From assembly GCA_039816955.1 (NCBI GenBank), contig JBCBWU010000004.1:10986-74985 (forward strand): DNA of 64,000 nucleotides, written 5' to 3'. This document shows positions 1 through 12,400 of this stretch, one piece after another; positions within the stretch are counted from its first letter, which is position 1, and every line of letters starts with the position of its first letter. Both the position numbers and the translations under genes were made by a program. The notes under the pieces were generated by a model that saw only the letters and a list, made by a program, of their open reading frames with translations, did no database searches and was not told the origin of the DNA. This stretch comes from Lewinella sp039816955 (lineage in GTDB: Bacteria; Bacteroidota; Bacteroidia; Chitinophagales; Saprospiraceae).

Positions 1-1262
1 AACTCTTCGAACAGGTAAAAATCACTAAAGACAGGGGCAAAAAGTGCCTTCACCTCATCTACTTCTGCGAGCGATATTTGGTGGTCATCCACTTCCAAAT
101 GGCCCGACTGCACTTGGTATAGATTAAGCAAGGTGTTCACAACCGTGGTTTTTCCGGCACCATTGCCACCAAAAATGAAAATGAGTTCATTACGGGCAAT
201 ATCCAAGGTGAGCGGCCCAACCGAGAACATATCTGTTCCGTAAGAGAAGGTGTAATCCTTGAATTTTACTTTGGAAAAGTTGCTAAGATCACTGTTGACT
301 TCTCCAGAAGTTTGTGTTGGAGCCGAGATTTCTTGTAGCCCATTTTTCAATTTGGCTAAATGCTTCAAAGCAACAGCTGCCCGATTAAAAACAGGAATCG
401 CTACCATGAGCGACACGATTGGCGTAAGCAGATACAACAAGACAAAAGTAAAGCTGATGGTATCCTCCAGCGACGTACCCAACCAAGAGCCCGCGTACAA
501 CAGAATGGTACCAATCAAGCCGTAGAAGAACAGCTGGCCAATCAACTGGCTGTTTAAGTAGCCCAGTAGTGCCTTGCTGTTATACTGCTTGCCCGACTCC
601 AGCACGGATGCCAAATTCCGCTGGTAAAGATCTGATCCTTTTTCGGGGTTTACTTTGATCTCTTTGGCACCATCCAGCAAACTGTTAAAGTGCTTGATGA
701 ACTTTGCTTCCAAGCTGCGCGCTATGCGGAATTGCCCGTTTCTAATACGTCCGGTTGCTATATAAATCAAAACCCCAGCGGCAATGGTGAGGCTACTCAG
801 CAAAAACAACTTCCCGGATAAATAAGCCATGTATGCCAGCGTGGTGAATATCAGAATCAATGACGAAAACACATTAACGATGAGTACCGAGGCGTTGGTA
901 ATACTGTTGATATCATTGGTCAGAGCAGAGTACACTTCTGATTTAAAGCTCAATAAACTCCGGTAAGGAGCAGTCAGTACCAATTCTATAATATCGCGCC
1001 GAGCTCCCCAGAATACTTCCTGGGAAAGCTCGATAATCCCTTCTGATAGCACACGCTTGGTGACAAAAAAGAGAAGAATGACGAAGGCAAAGCTGAGGAG
1101 AAAGTTATTCTCTGGCGGAAGTCCGGAAGTGATTAAATAACCAATGACACGATTGACCAAAAAGATAAAGGCAAAACTAGCCAAACCATTGACGATGGCC
1201 AGAAGCGCCAGAAAAACAATTCTCCCCAGAAATTTTGGACGATTGCCAATCAATTGATTCAT
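1..1262 (-). CDS. Cyclic-peptide-type ABC transporter (fused TM-ATPase), cut at the left edge
   Basis: This is the N-terminal part (about 420 codons) of an ABC exporter with fused membrane and ATPase domains, resembling the SyrD/PvdE cyclic peptide transporter family (usually about 550 aa). The start is the ATG at 1262. Several hydrophobic segments fill residues 1-300. A Walker A motif (GGNGAGKT) lies near residue 364, followed by the Q-loop-like VFSDFYLFEE at the window edge. The signature, Walker B and H-loop lie outside the window. It starts 32 bp after the type II thioesterase on the same strand and is therefore probably co-transcribed with the NRPS genes. Family knowledge says such exporters move non-ribosomal peptides across the inner membrane. 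Export of this cluster's product is inferred from position. Confidence 0.88.
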   Translation of the reverse strand, partial: MNQLIGNRPKFLGRIVFLALLAIVNGLASFAFIFLVNRVIGYLITSGLPPENNFLLSFAFVILLFFVTKRVLSEGIIELSQEVFWGARRDIIELVLTAPYRSLLSFKSEVYSALTNDINSITNASVLIVNVFSSLILIFTTLAYMAYLSGKLFLLSSLTIAAGVLIYIATGRIRNGQFRIARSLEAKFIKHFNSLLDGAKEIKVNPEKGSDLYQRNLASVLESGKQYNSKALLGYLNSQLIGQLFFYGLIGTILLYAGSWLGTSLEDTISFTFVLLYLLTPIVSLMVAIPVFNRAAVALKHLAKLKNGLQEISAPTQTSGEVNSDLSNFSKVKFKDYTFSYGTDMFSVGPLTLDIARNELIFIFGGNGAGKTTVVNTLLNLYQVQSGHLEVDDHQISLAEVDEVKALFAPVFSDFYLFEE

Positions 1263-1294
1263 ATTACCCAATGGTCAATGGTGTCAGGAATTAC

Positions 1295-1999
1295 TTATTC
1301 TGCTGCTGGCCCGATAGGTGGACGGAGGATAGCCTCCAGCAGTTGATCTTTCGCTTGGTGGATGAAGAAATGCCCCCCCGGAAAAATTCGGGTAGACAAG
1401 CCCGAGGAAGTAAACTTTCCCCAGTTATTGAGCTCATCTGAGCGGTCTTCGTCGGCCCCCATCATCGCGTAGATAGGAACATTAACTTTCTGTTCTGGCA
1501 CTACGGGAAGGAGTTCGCTGGAAATTCTGAAATCAGCTCTGAGAATCGGTTCAAAGAAGTCCAGCAACTCTTGGGAAGAGAAAAACGCAGGAGGCATGCC
1601 TCCCAAGGCCTTCACTTGTGCAAAAAACTGATCACTAGGCAAACTGTGCCAATCCCGATCAGTAATGGTTCCCGGCCCAGCGTTACCACTAACGATCAAT
1701 GCTGTTGGTGTCTTCCCATTTTCTGTCAGCCGCTGTGCTACGTAGAACCCCAAAAGTGCGCCCAAGCTGTGACCATAAATGAGAAAGGGCCCTTCGTTGA
1801 TCTGCTCCTCTATTTGCCGGTAGTAGTCATCAATAGCCTCTGCGGGGGTCGTACATAGTTTTTCTACTACTCTCTTTCCCCGACCAGGCAGTTCTAGCGG
1901 GAATACCCGACCAGCCTTCTTGAGTTCGGTTATTAAGAAATTGAAAGAAGCGCAACTTCCCCCAGCGTAGGGCAATAGAAATATGGTAGTGGTGGTCAT
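1295..1999 (-). CDS. Type II thioesterase (NRPS/PKS editing hydrolase)
   Basis: This 234-aa alpha/beta hydrolase belongs to the GrsT/SrfAD/RifR family of stand-alone thioesterases. The family removes misprimed or stalled acyl groups from carrier-protein phosphopantetheine arms in the cytoplasm. The catalytic triad is readable: GHSLG with Ser78, an Asp at about 183 in GAD, and His210 in GGHFF. The N-terminal FLLPYAGGSCASF motif is typical of the family, and there is no signal peptide. The length fits the family norm (230-260 aa). It lies 15 bp after the serine hydrolase and 32 bp before the exporter. An assembly line with 14 carrier domains, one of them in a module without a working A domain, would be expected to need proofreading. 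That last point is inference. Confidence 0.93.
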   Translation of the reverse strand: MTTTTIFLLPYAGGSCASFNFLITELKKAGRVFPLELPGRGKRVVEKLCTTPAEAIDDYYRQIEEQINEGPFLIYGHSLGALLGFYVAQRLTENGKTPTALIVSGNAGPGTITDRDWHSLPSDQFFAQVKALGGMPPAFFSSQELLDFFEPILRADFRISSELLPVVPEQKVNVPIYAMMGADEDRSDELNNWGKFTSSGLSTRIFPGGHFFIHQAKDQLLEAILRPPIGPAAE

Positions 2000-2014
2000 A
2001 GTGTTGGAACAGCC

Positions 2015-3475
2015 TTATTCGCGATTTTTTTCTAATCCGTCCACCAGCTCTTGCAAGCGAGTATCCGTGGGATCTAAAGCAGCGCCTGCTTTGTAACTCT
2101 CCAGAGCAGAATTGCGGTCTCCTAGATCTAACTGTACCCTACCTTGATTTTTCCAAACCGCTACGGATTCCGGAAACAGCATGGCATTGAGTCGCAGGAG
2201 TTTCAAACCAGCTTCAAAATGGCCATTATACAGCTTGTTGAAGGCCACTGTATTGACTTGTGACTCCACTATATTTTGCCTTTGCTCACTGGATAGCCCC
2301 TGCACAAAATCACGGATATCAGGAGCGCTTGCTGCTTTATTTATGGCTTCTTCCGTTTCACGATAAGCCAATTGATTATTGGCGGAACCGGTCAGCAGGT
2401 TTTTAAAAAACTCCATAACAATCTGATAGCCATTATCTCCCCTATTGGACAACACAACCACCGTCTTGCCCAACTCATTGAAGATCATTACTTCTCCTCT
2501 GATACCGTACCAGCCCCCAGAATGGCCCAGAATCTGTGACGCTCCTCTGGTGTCAATATCGATTCCGTAACCTAAAAAGGTATTGTAGCCCTCTACTTTT
2601 GGAGTCAGCATCAATTGAGTAGTTGCTTCTTCGAGCAGCTTATTCCCAACCAAAGCTCTGGAAAAGCGGTATAAATCTTCGGTGGTAGCGTAAAAGCCCG
2701 CAGCGGAGCTACCCTTGGTAATGAAGTAAATGTTTTCTCGAAAAGGGGCACCGATTGTACCCGTATTTCGATAACCTACAGCCCGATTCGCAACAACCTC
2801 ATCTAACGGAAAGGCGCCAGTATTGCTCATACCAGCGGGGGCGAAAATATGATCAGCAACATATTGGTAGTAAGACATCCCACTCACCTGCTCAATAACT
2901 AAGCCCAGGATCAGAAAACCCGTATCATTGTAAAAGTAACGTGAGCCTGGTGTAAAGATTAGGGTATCCTGCTCAAAAAGTGGCCGAAAATCATTGAGTT
3001 CTTGAAACCTATCCTTGGGTATAGCGAAGAAATCTTTATCGTAGGAGTGCGTGGTACCCGCCTGGTGCGTCAGCAGATGCTCAATAGTAACCTGGTTTTT
3101 GACGGCTTCGTTGGCGTAATCAGGCAAATAAAAGCCAACCTCTTTTTGTAGGTCGATCTTTCCCTGTTCGTGCAATTGCAAAACGGCAACAGCGGTGAAC
3201 ATCTTCACAATGGACGCAATGCTATACTTCGTATCCTTATTGTTTGCGACCTCGAAGGAGGCATTGGCAAAACCCAGTCCTCGGTGGATCAAGATTTCAT
3301 CCTCTTCGGCAAATAGCACACTTCCGGTAAATTCACCGTGTTTTTCCAGTTGGTCTAGAAAGCTGCTGGCCCGAGCGACGATATCCTGGTCTTGCTCTTG
3401 AGCAGGTAGAAAACTGGTAAACAAAAAAACGGTCAGCGCCAATAACATACTGCGTTCCACTGTTGTCTTAGCCAT
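2015..3475 (-). CDS. Secreted S12-family serine hydrolase (class C beta-lactamase-like) with TPR tail
   Basis: This is a serine hydrolase of the beta-lactamase/DD-peptidase fold (peptidase family S12). I chose the ATG at 3475 because it gives a clean signal peptide (MAKTTVERSMLLALTVFLF, then a cleavage-like FLPAQ) and overlaps the P5 stop by 8 bp. An ATG 11 codons upstream at 3508 is also possible. The SxxK motif is SIVK (Ser88-Lys91), the second motif is YND and the third is HSGG. After the hydrolase domain, roughly the last 100 residues look like tetratricopeptide helices. The protein should act in the periplasm or outer envelope. Known S12 enzymes in NRPS clusters include prodrug peptidases (ClbP, XcnG) and PBP-type cyclases (SurE-like). 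This one lacks ClbP's membrane helices and, unlike SurE, is secreted. Its role (maturation, resistance or cell wall) is open. Confidence 0.85.
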   Translation of the reverse strand: MAKTTVERSMLLALTVFLFTSFLPAQEQDQDIVARASSFLDQLEKHGEFTGSVLFAEEDEILIHRGLGFANASFEVANNKDTKYSIASIVKMFTAVAVLQLHEQGKIDLQKEVGFYLPDYANEAVKNQVTIEHLLTHQAGTTHSYDKDFFAIPKDRFQELNDFRPLFEQDTLIFTPGSRYFYNDTGFLILGLVIEQVSGMSYYQYVADHIFAPAGMSNTGAFPLDEVVANRAVGYRNTGTIGAPFRENIYFITKGSSAAGFYATTEDLYRFSRALVGNKLLEEATTQLMLTPKVEGYNTFLGYGIDIDTRGASQILGHSGGWYGIRGEVMIFNELGKTVVVLSNRGDNGYQIVMEFFKNLLTGSANNQLAYRETEEAINKAASAPDIRDFVQGLSSEQRQNIVESQVNTVAFNKLYNGHFEAGLKLLRLNAMLFPESVAVWKNQGRVQLDLGDRNSALESYKAGAALDPTDTRLQELVDGLEKNRE

Positions 3476-6400
3476 TGGTTTCTTTTGTAATGATTGAATA
3501 TAGCTCATCTACATGAGGGGATTTTAACATACTTTGGTGGGTTCCATCTACGAAGGTAGCCTCGAACTCTCCGTCTATCAATGCTCCCCAGCCATAATCA
3601 TGGAGTTGGTAAATTGCCTGTTTCTCCAGACTCAATTGTTCAAGATCTTTTTGCGTCTTAAGGAGCAATGTTTTAGTGATCAACGGATACTTTTGATCAT
3701 CTTCCCAAGCCAGCGTAGCCTCTCCATTGCGAGTGTAAACGGCCAGCAATTTTTCTACGTCAAACGACATATCTAATTGCGATGACATACGGTCTTGAAT
3801 CAATTGCAAAATTGTGGCTTCATCCTTATTTAAAAAATCTTCTCTTTCGAATGAAAAAGGTATCTCATTAATTGCTGCAAGCGCTTTTAAAGATGAAAAG
3901 ACCTTATCGGTATAGGTATCATCTTGCTCAAATAAATCAAAAGTGTTCTGGTGAGGTGCATTTGCATCTAAGATAATAAATGCATCGAGCTTAATTTCAC
4001 TGGCCGCAAGTAATTTCGACATTTCATACCCCACATAAGCTCCAAAGGAATAGCCGATCAAAATGACGGTTTGCGAAGCTATACGCTCTTTTAGTACAGC
4101 AACGTACAGCGCAGCCAGCTCTTTGATGGATAGTTGCTTTTCCGCGGCTCCATTTTCGAAGCGGGGGTCCGTCAAATAATGAACACGCAATAACGGATCA
4201 TTTGCTGTTAGAAGCCCACCCAAGGCATACAACGCCAATGGACTACCGCCCAAACCGGGAATAAATACCACTTCTTTCTGAGTCACCGAGGTGTTGGCAG
4301 CATTGGCAACTGGTACCGAGCCGCCCTCAATTTTCTGCGCCAGGTCGGCAATGGTCTGAAATGCAAATAAATCGCCCAGTGCAATCTCGTAACCAAGCGC
4401 CTTGACCTGGCTCAACATTTTTATGCTGAGGATAGAGTCGCCTCCAATTTCAAAGAAATTATCCCTAAGTCCGATATGCTGGGTTTGGAGCAAATCTTGC
4501 CAAATACGCGTTAGTTGCTCCGTAAGTTGTGTAGATGGAAAATCAGCGGTGATTTCAGCTCGTACGTCCATTGCCAAAAGTGCCTTAAAGTCTGTCTTCC
4601 CGTTGCTATTCATCGGAAACTGATCTACTTCAACGTACTGCTGTGGCACCATATAGGCCGGTAGGTAAGCACTCAGATTTTGTTTGATAGTAGCTACCTC
4701 AATAGGGCTTTTCTTGATCCAGAAAACGATCAGATTCTGATGCCCAGCACCCGTTTTCTTAGTCGTGACAATTACGTCCTTGATCTCTGGTATTTCCCTT
4801 AAATGAGATTCTATGGCCGTCAATTCAATCCGATACCCCCGTATCTTAACCTGCCGATCTCGCCGGCCAATGAACTCGAGTTTTCCGTCTGACCTCCACC
4901 TGACCAAATCGCCAGTACGATACATCTTTTCCCCAACTACAAAAGGGTTTTCGACAAACTTTTCTGTGGTTAAATCAGGGCGATTAAGATAACCTCTGGC
5001 CACTCCTTTGCCCCCGATGTAAAGCTCCCCTTCCACCCCAACTGGTTGAACATTTTGGGAATCCGACAGCACCCATAAGTGTGTATTCGCAATCGGTCGC
5101 CCAATTGGGAGTGAGGGTGAATCAGCAGTTGATGATGAATACTGATGGACGATGGAAGTGACGGTCGTCTCCGTAGGGCCATATTCATTGTAAAAGTCAG
5201 CATAGGGCGCCACTCTTTTAGCTAAGTCGGGAGAACACACTTCCCCACCCGCTATCACCCTATTCAGGTTTTTGAACGCTGAAAAATCTACAATGGTCTC
5301 CAAAAAGCTCGGTGTAGCGTGGAAGTGCGATACCTTATGTTGTTGGACAATATCAGCAATTTTCAGCTTAACCTCCGGATTTTCTGCTGGGTACAGAATT
5401 AGGGTTGCGCTGTTCAACAAGGCTAAAAACATTTGCTCAACGGAGGCATCAAAACTATAATTTGAAAACTGAAAAATTCGCTCCGTCGAACGGATAGCGT
5501 ACTTCTCTGACAGTGCTGCAATAAGATGAGTCACCGACTGATGTTCTACCATCACTCCTTTAGGTTGCCCCGTCGTCCCGGAAGTATAGATTACGTACAA
5601 CAGCTCTTTTGGAGCTATCTGGATAGCAGGGTTTTGATCAGAATAACCACTTACAGAGAGTGACTCCAACTCATAAATCCGGGTACCGACTCCATTGAAC
5701 TTTTGTGCGTATTTCCGATGGGTAAGAATCAGTGGTGCTGCTGCTTCACCGACGATAAAGGCTGCTCTTTTTGCAGGAAACTCAACATCAATTGGTAAGT
5801 AGGCTGCGCCCGCTTTAATAATCCCCAGGATAGCGACTACCATATCGAATGACTTGTTCGTGCACAGGGGAATGATGCTCCCTGTGGTCACACCTGAATC
5901 CAGTAAGCAGTGTGCCAGTTGATTTGCCGATGCATTGAGTTCGGCGTAAGACATGGTATCATCTCCCAATTCCAGCGCTACCGCCTGGGGATTGCTAAGC
6001 ACCTGATTTTCAAACCAATCTTTAATGTTGTGAAATTCACAATCTAGCTCTTGCCCAGGATTGAACTGTTGGACAATTTGCCGTTTTTCTGTTTCGGGGA
6101 TCAAACGCAGATGGCTAATCTTTTGCGTGGGATCAGCAATGAGGGCCTCCACCAAATTTTGATAGTGAGTGGCTAAACGTTGCATGCGCTCCTCCGAAAA
6201 TAAATCAACACAGTAATCGACATTGAACGCCAACCGGTCATTCAGTTCGTAGGCGGCTAGCGTTAGGTCATATTCTGATCGAATGATGTCGTGGGAACGA
6301 ATGGCTATTTGCGTATTTCCTAATTCAACGGATGGCAGAAGCGCAGCATTCTGAAGTAAAAACATCGTTTGAAAAAGCGGGGACCTACTTCGATCTCGCT

Positions 6401-9400
6401 GGCCAATCGTGCGCTTTACCACCAGTTCAAAAGGAGCTGCTTGTTCATCGTAAGCCGCTAAAGTGGTCTGGGTAACTGCTTGCAGTGCAGTCAGAAAAGA
6501 ATCCTTGGGTGACAAGGCGGTTCGAAGTGCCAGATTATTCACAAAAAAGCCAATGAGTGGCTCTATTTTTTTGTGCCCCCGATTGGCAATAGCGGTACCC
6601 ACACAAATGTCGGTGGAGTTGGTGTAGCGATAAAGTAAGACTTTGAATATCGCCAGCAGCAGCATGAAGAGCGTGGCGCCATTTTGCTTGGCTAGTAATT
6701 GCAGCTTATCCTGTAGCTCGGCATTAAGTTCAAAGACAACGCGCTTGCAAACCGTCGTATTCACCGCAGGGCGGGTATAATCCGTTGGTAATTTCAGCGT
6801 ATGGATATTGTCCAACTTAGTTTCCCAATAGGATAGCTGCCGTGCCAATTGCCCTCCTTGTAAGGCCTGTCGCTCCCACTTACTGTAGTCTGCATACTGA
6901 ATAGCTAATGGCGGCAGCTCAGACTTGAGTCCCTCATCGTATTCGCGATACAAGGCTCTTAGTTCACTGACCAGAATCGACAATGACCAAGCATCAAAAG
7001 CGATATGATGCACCACGATGGCCAATACGTATTGATCTTCTCCAATTTTAAACAGGGATGAACGCAGCATAAAATCAAGCTCTAAATCAAAAGGCTTCGA
7101 TATGATGGTCCGTAGCTCCTCCTCCAATGCTTTCGCTGCCAACGCTCTGATCTCTAGACTAAAAGCAGCTTCGCTTATCACTTTTTGAATTCCTTCCCCT
7201 TCATCTTCGTGGTAAGTAGTCCTCAGTATTTCGTGCCTTTGTAGAAGCCTGCGCAAAGCCTGATCTAGAGCTGCCAAATTGAGGGCACCCGTAATTTCAA
7301 GGATGTAAGGAATATGGTACTGTGCGCTTCCCCCAAGCTGATCAATAAACCACAGCCTTTCCTGGGCATGGGAAAGCAATAATCGTTTAGCACTGCTCTT
7401 TGACAGATCAAGGGTACTAGCGATTTCGGGCAGAGAGATGCAATGGTTAGCCAGGTCTCGGAGTATGGGATGGCTAAATACATCCTTTACCTTAACATTC
7501 TTCTGTAACGCCTCTTTCAGCGCTGTACACAAGCGGATCACCATTAGTGAATTTCCACCTAAATCGAAGAAGTTATCAGTAACACTGATCTGCTCCAGGC
7601 CTAAGAGAATTTGCCAATTTTCCATCAGTACACGCTCCACCCTATTCACTGGTGGGATAATCTCCCGTGGGAGGTTAACTTGACTGTCGATCCCCGGTAA
7701 TTGAGCCCGATCCAGCTTACCGTTTGCGTTTAGCGGAAGTGTCTCCAAATTGAGGTAAAAGCTGGGCACCATATAAGCAGGTAGCACCGCTCTCAGTTGG
7801 CTACGAATTTCGCCATTATCAATAGTCGCGCTTCCAGATACCAAGTAAGCCACCAGATGGTCTAAACCGTTCTTAGCCTTCACTGCTACCGCGACCTGTT
7901 TGATACCTAAATCCAGAGATAAAAGTGCATGTTCAATTTCGCCAAGCTCTATGCGAAATCCACGAACCTTGACCTGAAAATCCTTTCGTCCCAGATACTC
8001 AATATTACCATCAGTCTGCCAGCGGGCCGTATCGCCCGTCCGATACATTTTGGCTTCTGTTGTACCGGCAAAAGGATCAGGAAGAAACCTTTCCTGGGTC
8101 AGTTTTGACCTGTTTAAGTAGCCTTGGGCAACTTGGGCACCACCAATAAACAGTTCTCCCGGAATCCCAACACCACAAGGATTTCCTGCCCCGTCTAAAA
8201 TATAGATTTGCGTATTGCTAACGGGTTTTCCAATCGGTATGACCGTTGCAGTCTCCAACTCGTCATGCATTACATCAAAGCAAGTGACGTCAATAGCCGC
8301 TTCCGTTGGCCCGTAGAGATTATGCAGCTTTACTGCTGACTGGGAATATTGCTGAAATTTCTGGGCTTGGTGCAATTGCAAGGCCTCGCCACTGCATAGC
8401 ACTCGACGTAGACAAGCAGGTGCCGTTTCTTGCACCCCTACCAAAAACGCCTCTAACATAGATGGTACGAAATGCACGCTGGTAACTCCTTGTGAAGCCA
8501 TTAAAGTGTGTAGGTATTCTACATCCATCTCCCCCCCAGGTCGAGCCACTACCAGTCGGGCTCCTACCATCAAGGGCCAAAAGAATTCCCATACCGACAC
8601 ATCAAAGCAAAAAGTTGTTTTTTGCAACAACACATCCTCCTGCGCATCCAGCTGAAAGTAATCCTGAGCCCACAACAGGCGATTCAATAGCCCCCCGTGG
8701 TTATTTTTTACGCCTTTGGGTTTACCGGTAGTCCCTGAGGTGTATATCACATAAGCCAGATCGTTTGGCAATACCTGCCAATTGGTATCAGGAAAGCTCA
8801 TGTTAACAACGTTCATCTTTTGCAAAACCTCCTCGTCGATAATCAAGCGGCACTGGCTGTCCTCCTGGATGAAATCGATGCGTTGTTTTGGATATTCCGG
8901 GTCGATCGGTACGTAGGCTCCGCCAGCTTTCAAAATGCCCAATAAGCTAATGACCATCCGTTCACTGCGATAGAGCTTCACCCCGATTAAGTTTCCCTTT
9001 TCCAACCCGTATTGGGAACGCAGACTATGGGCAAGTTGACTAGATTTTTCATCTAATTCTCGGTAGGTAAGCGTTTTGTTTTCAAAACTCACCGCAACCT
9101 TATCTGGACGTTGGTGAACTTGATCAAGAATATAATCAAGAATGGTTTTATTGGCAGGGTAAGCCGTTGCCGTATCGTTGAAATCAGCTAGCACTTTCTT
9201 TTGCTCAACTCCAGGCACATACGGAATTTCAGTAAGCGGAACCTTCTGGAAGCTAGTCACAACAGATGTAAACAATTCCTCGAAGTGCTGAAACAATCTT
9301 TCGATGAAGGCCTGTTCGTAGACATCACGATTGTGAATAAAATCACATCTAAGGTAACCCTCTGTTTCCTCATGCAAGATTTCCAAGTCAAACTTAGCAG

Positions 9401-12400
9401 TGCACTTACCCAACTCGCTGATACCTTCTTTATTATCAGGTCTGGTACTCGTCGTCCGTACCCGCTCGTCAAACGCCTTCAGACTGAGGAATATGTCAAA
9501 CAAGATTGATCGACCGGGATTCCCTTTTACCGCCAAATCTTCCACCAGATTACTGAAAGGGTAATTCTGATGCTCAAAATCGGTCAAAACCAGGTCCTTC
9601 ACCTTGGTATAGTACGTCTGAAAAGAATCAGTTGGATCTACCGGAATCCGTAGGACCATCGTATTGACAAAAAAGCCAATTTGGTCATTGAGGTCCGAGT
9701 GATTACGTCCAAAGACTGGCGTACCCAGCAGGATGTCCTTATTGCCGGTATACCGGAAGAACAACAAATTCCAGAGGCTCGCAAGGAGGATGAAAAGTGA
9801 TCCACCGTTTTCTTCAATAAAGGCATTGGCCGAACGGAGTGCGGTCGGCTTGATGTAAGCCCGAACCGCATTTCCATTATTCGTTTTAAGCCTTGGCCGA
9901 GTCTTACTTGCAGGAAGGTCCAATACTGGCAGTACGCCCGCTAATCGCTCTTGCCAATACGTTTTGTGCCTGCGGTATTGATCCGTCAGCAGTTGTTGAT
10001 TGAGCCAATCAACATAGTCCTTGTACTGAATGTTGAGGTCCGGTAACGCTAGGGGCGCCTTTTGGGAGAAATGCACGTAGAGGGCACTCAAATCCCGTTG
10101 CAAAATATTCATCGACCAGCCATCGCTTACAATATGATGCATATTGAAGTAGATGACACTAGAACGCTCTGCCAAGTGAAAAACCTGAAGTCTCAACAAA
10201 GGTCCTTCCGCAAGATCAAAGGGTCTGAAGGCATCTTCCGTGACAAAGTCTTGCAGTAAAAGTCTAGGTTCCTCCCTTTCCCTTAAATCCCGATATTCTA
10301 TTTCAATATACTTCTCGGTTGCCGGGTGTATAAATTGCCGTATCTCCCCTTGAGCATCCTGCCGAAATACAGTCCGCAAGGATTCATGACGCGCTACGAG
10401 TGCATCCATCGCCTTTTGCAAGGCAGGAATATCGTAGTCGACTGGCATTTCAAACACAAACGGCATGGTGTAAGCCGAGCCTTCCTCTTCCATCTGGGAC
10501 AGTAACCATAATCTGGTCTGTCCCGCGGATAAGGGATAGTCTGCACGCTCTTCGATTTTGGGAATTTGCGAGAAACGTCTTTCTTCCGCCTGCCCGATCA
10601 AAAGTGCTTGTTCTTTCGGGGTATTCTGGGAAAAGAGATCTCTGATTTTGATCTCTACACCAAAAACCTGATGATACGCATTTTGCACCTTGAGCACTTT
10701 AAGGCTATTTCCACCCAGGGCAAAGAAATCGTCTTTCACCCCAATCTGACTTGCCCCTAAGACCTTCTCCCAAATCTTCACAATCGCCGCTTCTATCGGG
10801 TTAGTGGGGGCCTTGTAGTCTGCTTTTGCCAGATGGTCCACTGTGGGTTCTGGCAAGCTTCTCCTACTCACCTTACCCGAAGGCGTATAAGGGAACTCAT
10901 CCAGAAAAATGAACACCTGGGGGATCATATATTCGGGCAAGCAAAACTTCAATTCGTACTTGAGCTGTTGCTCTTCTAAACCAACTGCTTTAGTTAGGTA
11001 GGCAACAATGTATTCCGTTCCTCCTATAGGTTTTACTGCAACAACTACCTGTTCCAGTCGGAAAAGGTGCCGGATTTGATACTCAATTTCCGATAACTCA
11101 ATGCGCCGACCTCTGATTTTGGTTTGCTTATCCCGACGACCGACGAATTCCAGCGTTCCGTCGGGCAAGAGGCGTCCCAGGTCACCCGAAAAATACCTCC
11201 GGACTTTGCTGCGCTCGGTATCTGGTCGAAAAGCCTTCGCCGTTTCTTCGGGGCGATTTAAATAACGGAGGGCAAGAAATTCACTCTGGTGCACAATTTC
11301 ACCGACACCGTATACGCCTAATGGATCACCGTGTTCATCGACAATTTCAACTTCCGTATCAGCCACTGGTACGCCGATAGGAATATTTCTGGCATAAATC
11401 TCGTCGGCAAACGACAGGAAGTTTTGGGTCGTGATCGTTGATTCGGTGGGGCCATAGCCGTTGATGAATAAGGCATGCGAACCGAAGTGTTCCTTAAACA
11501 ACTCAAAGTCGAACTTATTAACGGCCTCCCCTCCTAATACGACCAAGCGCACACGGTCCAGACCGGATATCTTATCCTTGCCTAAAAAAGCCCGATAAAC
11601 TGTAGGTACGCAGTGCAGCACGGTAATCCCCCTTTCCTGAATCCAGCTATCCAGGCTGTACAGACCTTGCGCCTCGACATCGTAAACATCTAGGGTAGCC
11701 CCATTCAAGAGCGCCCCGAAAACATCCATTACAGAGGCATCAAAAGTGTACTTTGGCAACAAACTCAAATGATCCGCAGTGGATAAATGAAGATTGTTGG
11801 TATACACCCTAATGAAGTGCAATACATTTCTGTGGCTCTGCACTACCCCTTTAGGTTGCCCGGTAGACCCGGAAGTATAAAGTACATATGCTTCCCCATG
11901 GGGTAAAGTGCTGGGGTCAAGTGGTTCAACCTCCGCGAGTTCGTGCGAGATAGGTATAAGACTTATCCCCAAATCTTCAACTATTTGCCTGGCGACTTGA
12001 TCGTACTTCTCCGAAACCAACAGGGCCTGGCAATTCGAATCCTTGAGAATAAATTTCAAGCGAGTTAGTGGAAAAGCCGGATCAAGCGGAACGTATACCT
12101 GCTCCGCCTTCAGGGCAGCCAACATTCCAACCACAGCATCAATTCCATGTTCCAACAGCAAGCCAATGCGGGCACCATCTGACCGGGATTGGCTCATAAG
12201 TGTGTGAGCAACAGCGTCGGTATGCTGGCCTAGTTCTTGGTAGGTTACTTCCTGCGCCCCTTGTCGAATAGCAATCTGATCTGGATCAATCGCCATAGCC
12301 TTCCTGAACCTTGCGGGAATGCTCTGTTCAATTTCTGTAGCGGCAAATGGTGTAAATGGCCAGTTGGGCTGCGCCATTGTCCGTTTAGCAAGCTTGGGAA

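Noticed and set aside
1235..1441. Short plus-strand open frames antisense to the operon (for example here and at 9201-9509, 36399-36821 and 43943-44428)
   Set aside because: They mirror codons of the minus-strand megasynthase genes and show no independent features.
2015..3475. PBP-type cyclase (SurE-like) that releases the peptide
   Set aside because: The protein has a signal peptide, so it would not meet carrier-bound intermediates in the cytoplasm, and P5 already ends in a TE with an intact triad.
3476..3508. Longer start (ATG at 3508) for the S12 hydrolase
   Set aside because: It would put 11 extra residues before a normal signal peptide and enlarge the overlap with P5. The ATG at 3475 overlaps the stop in the compact ATGGCTAA form typical of coupling.
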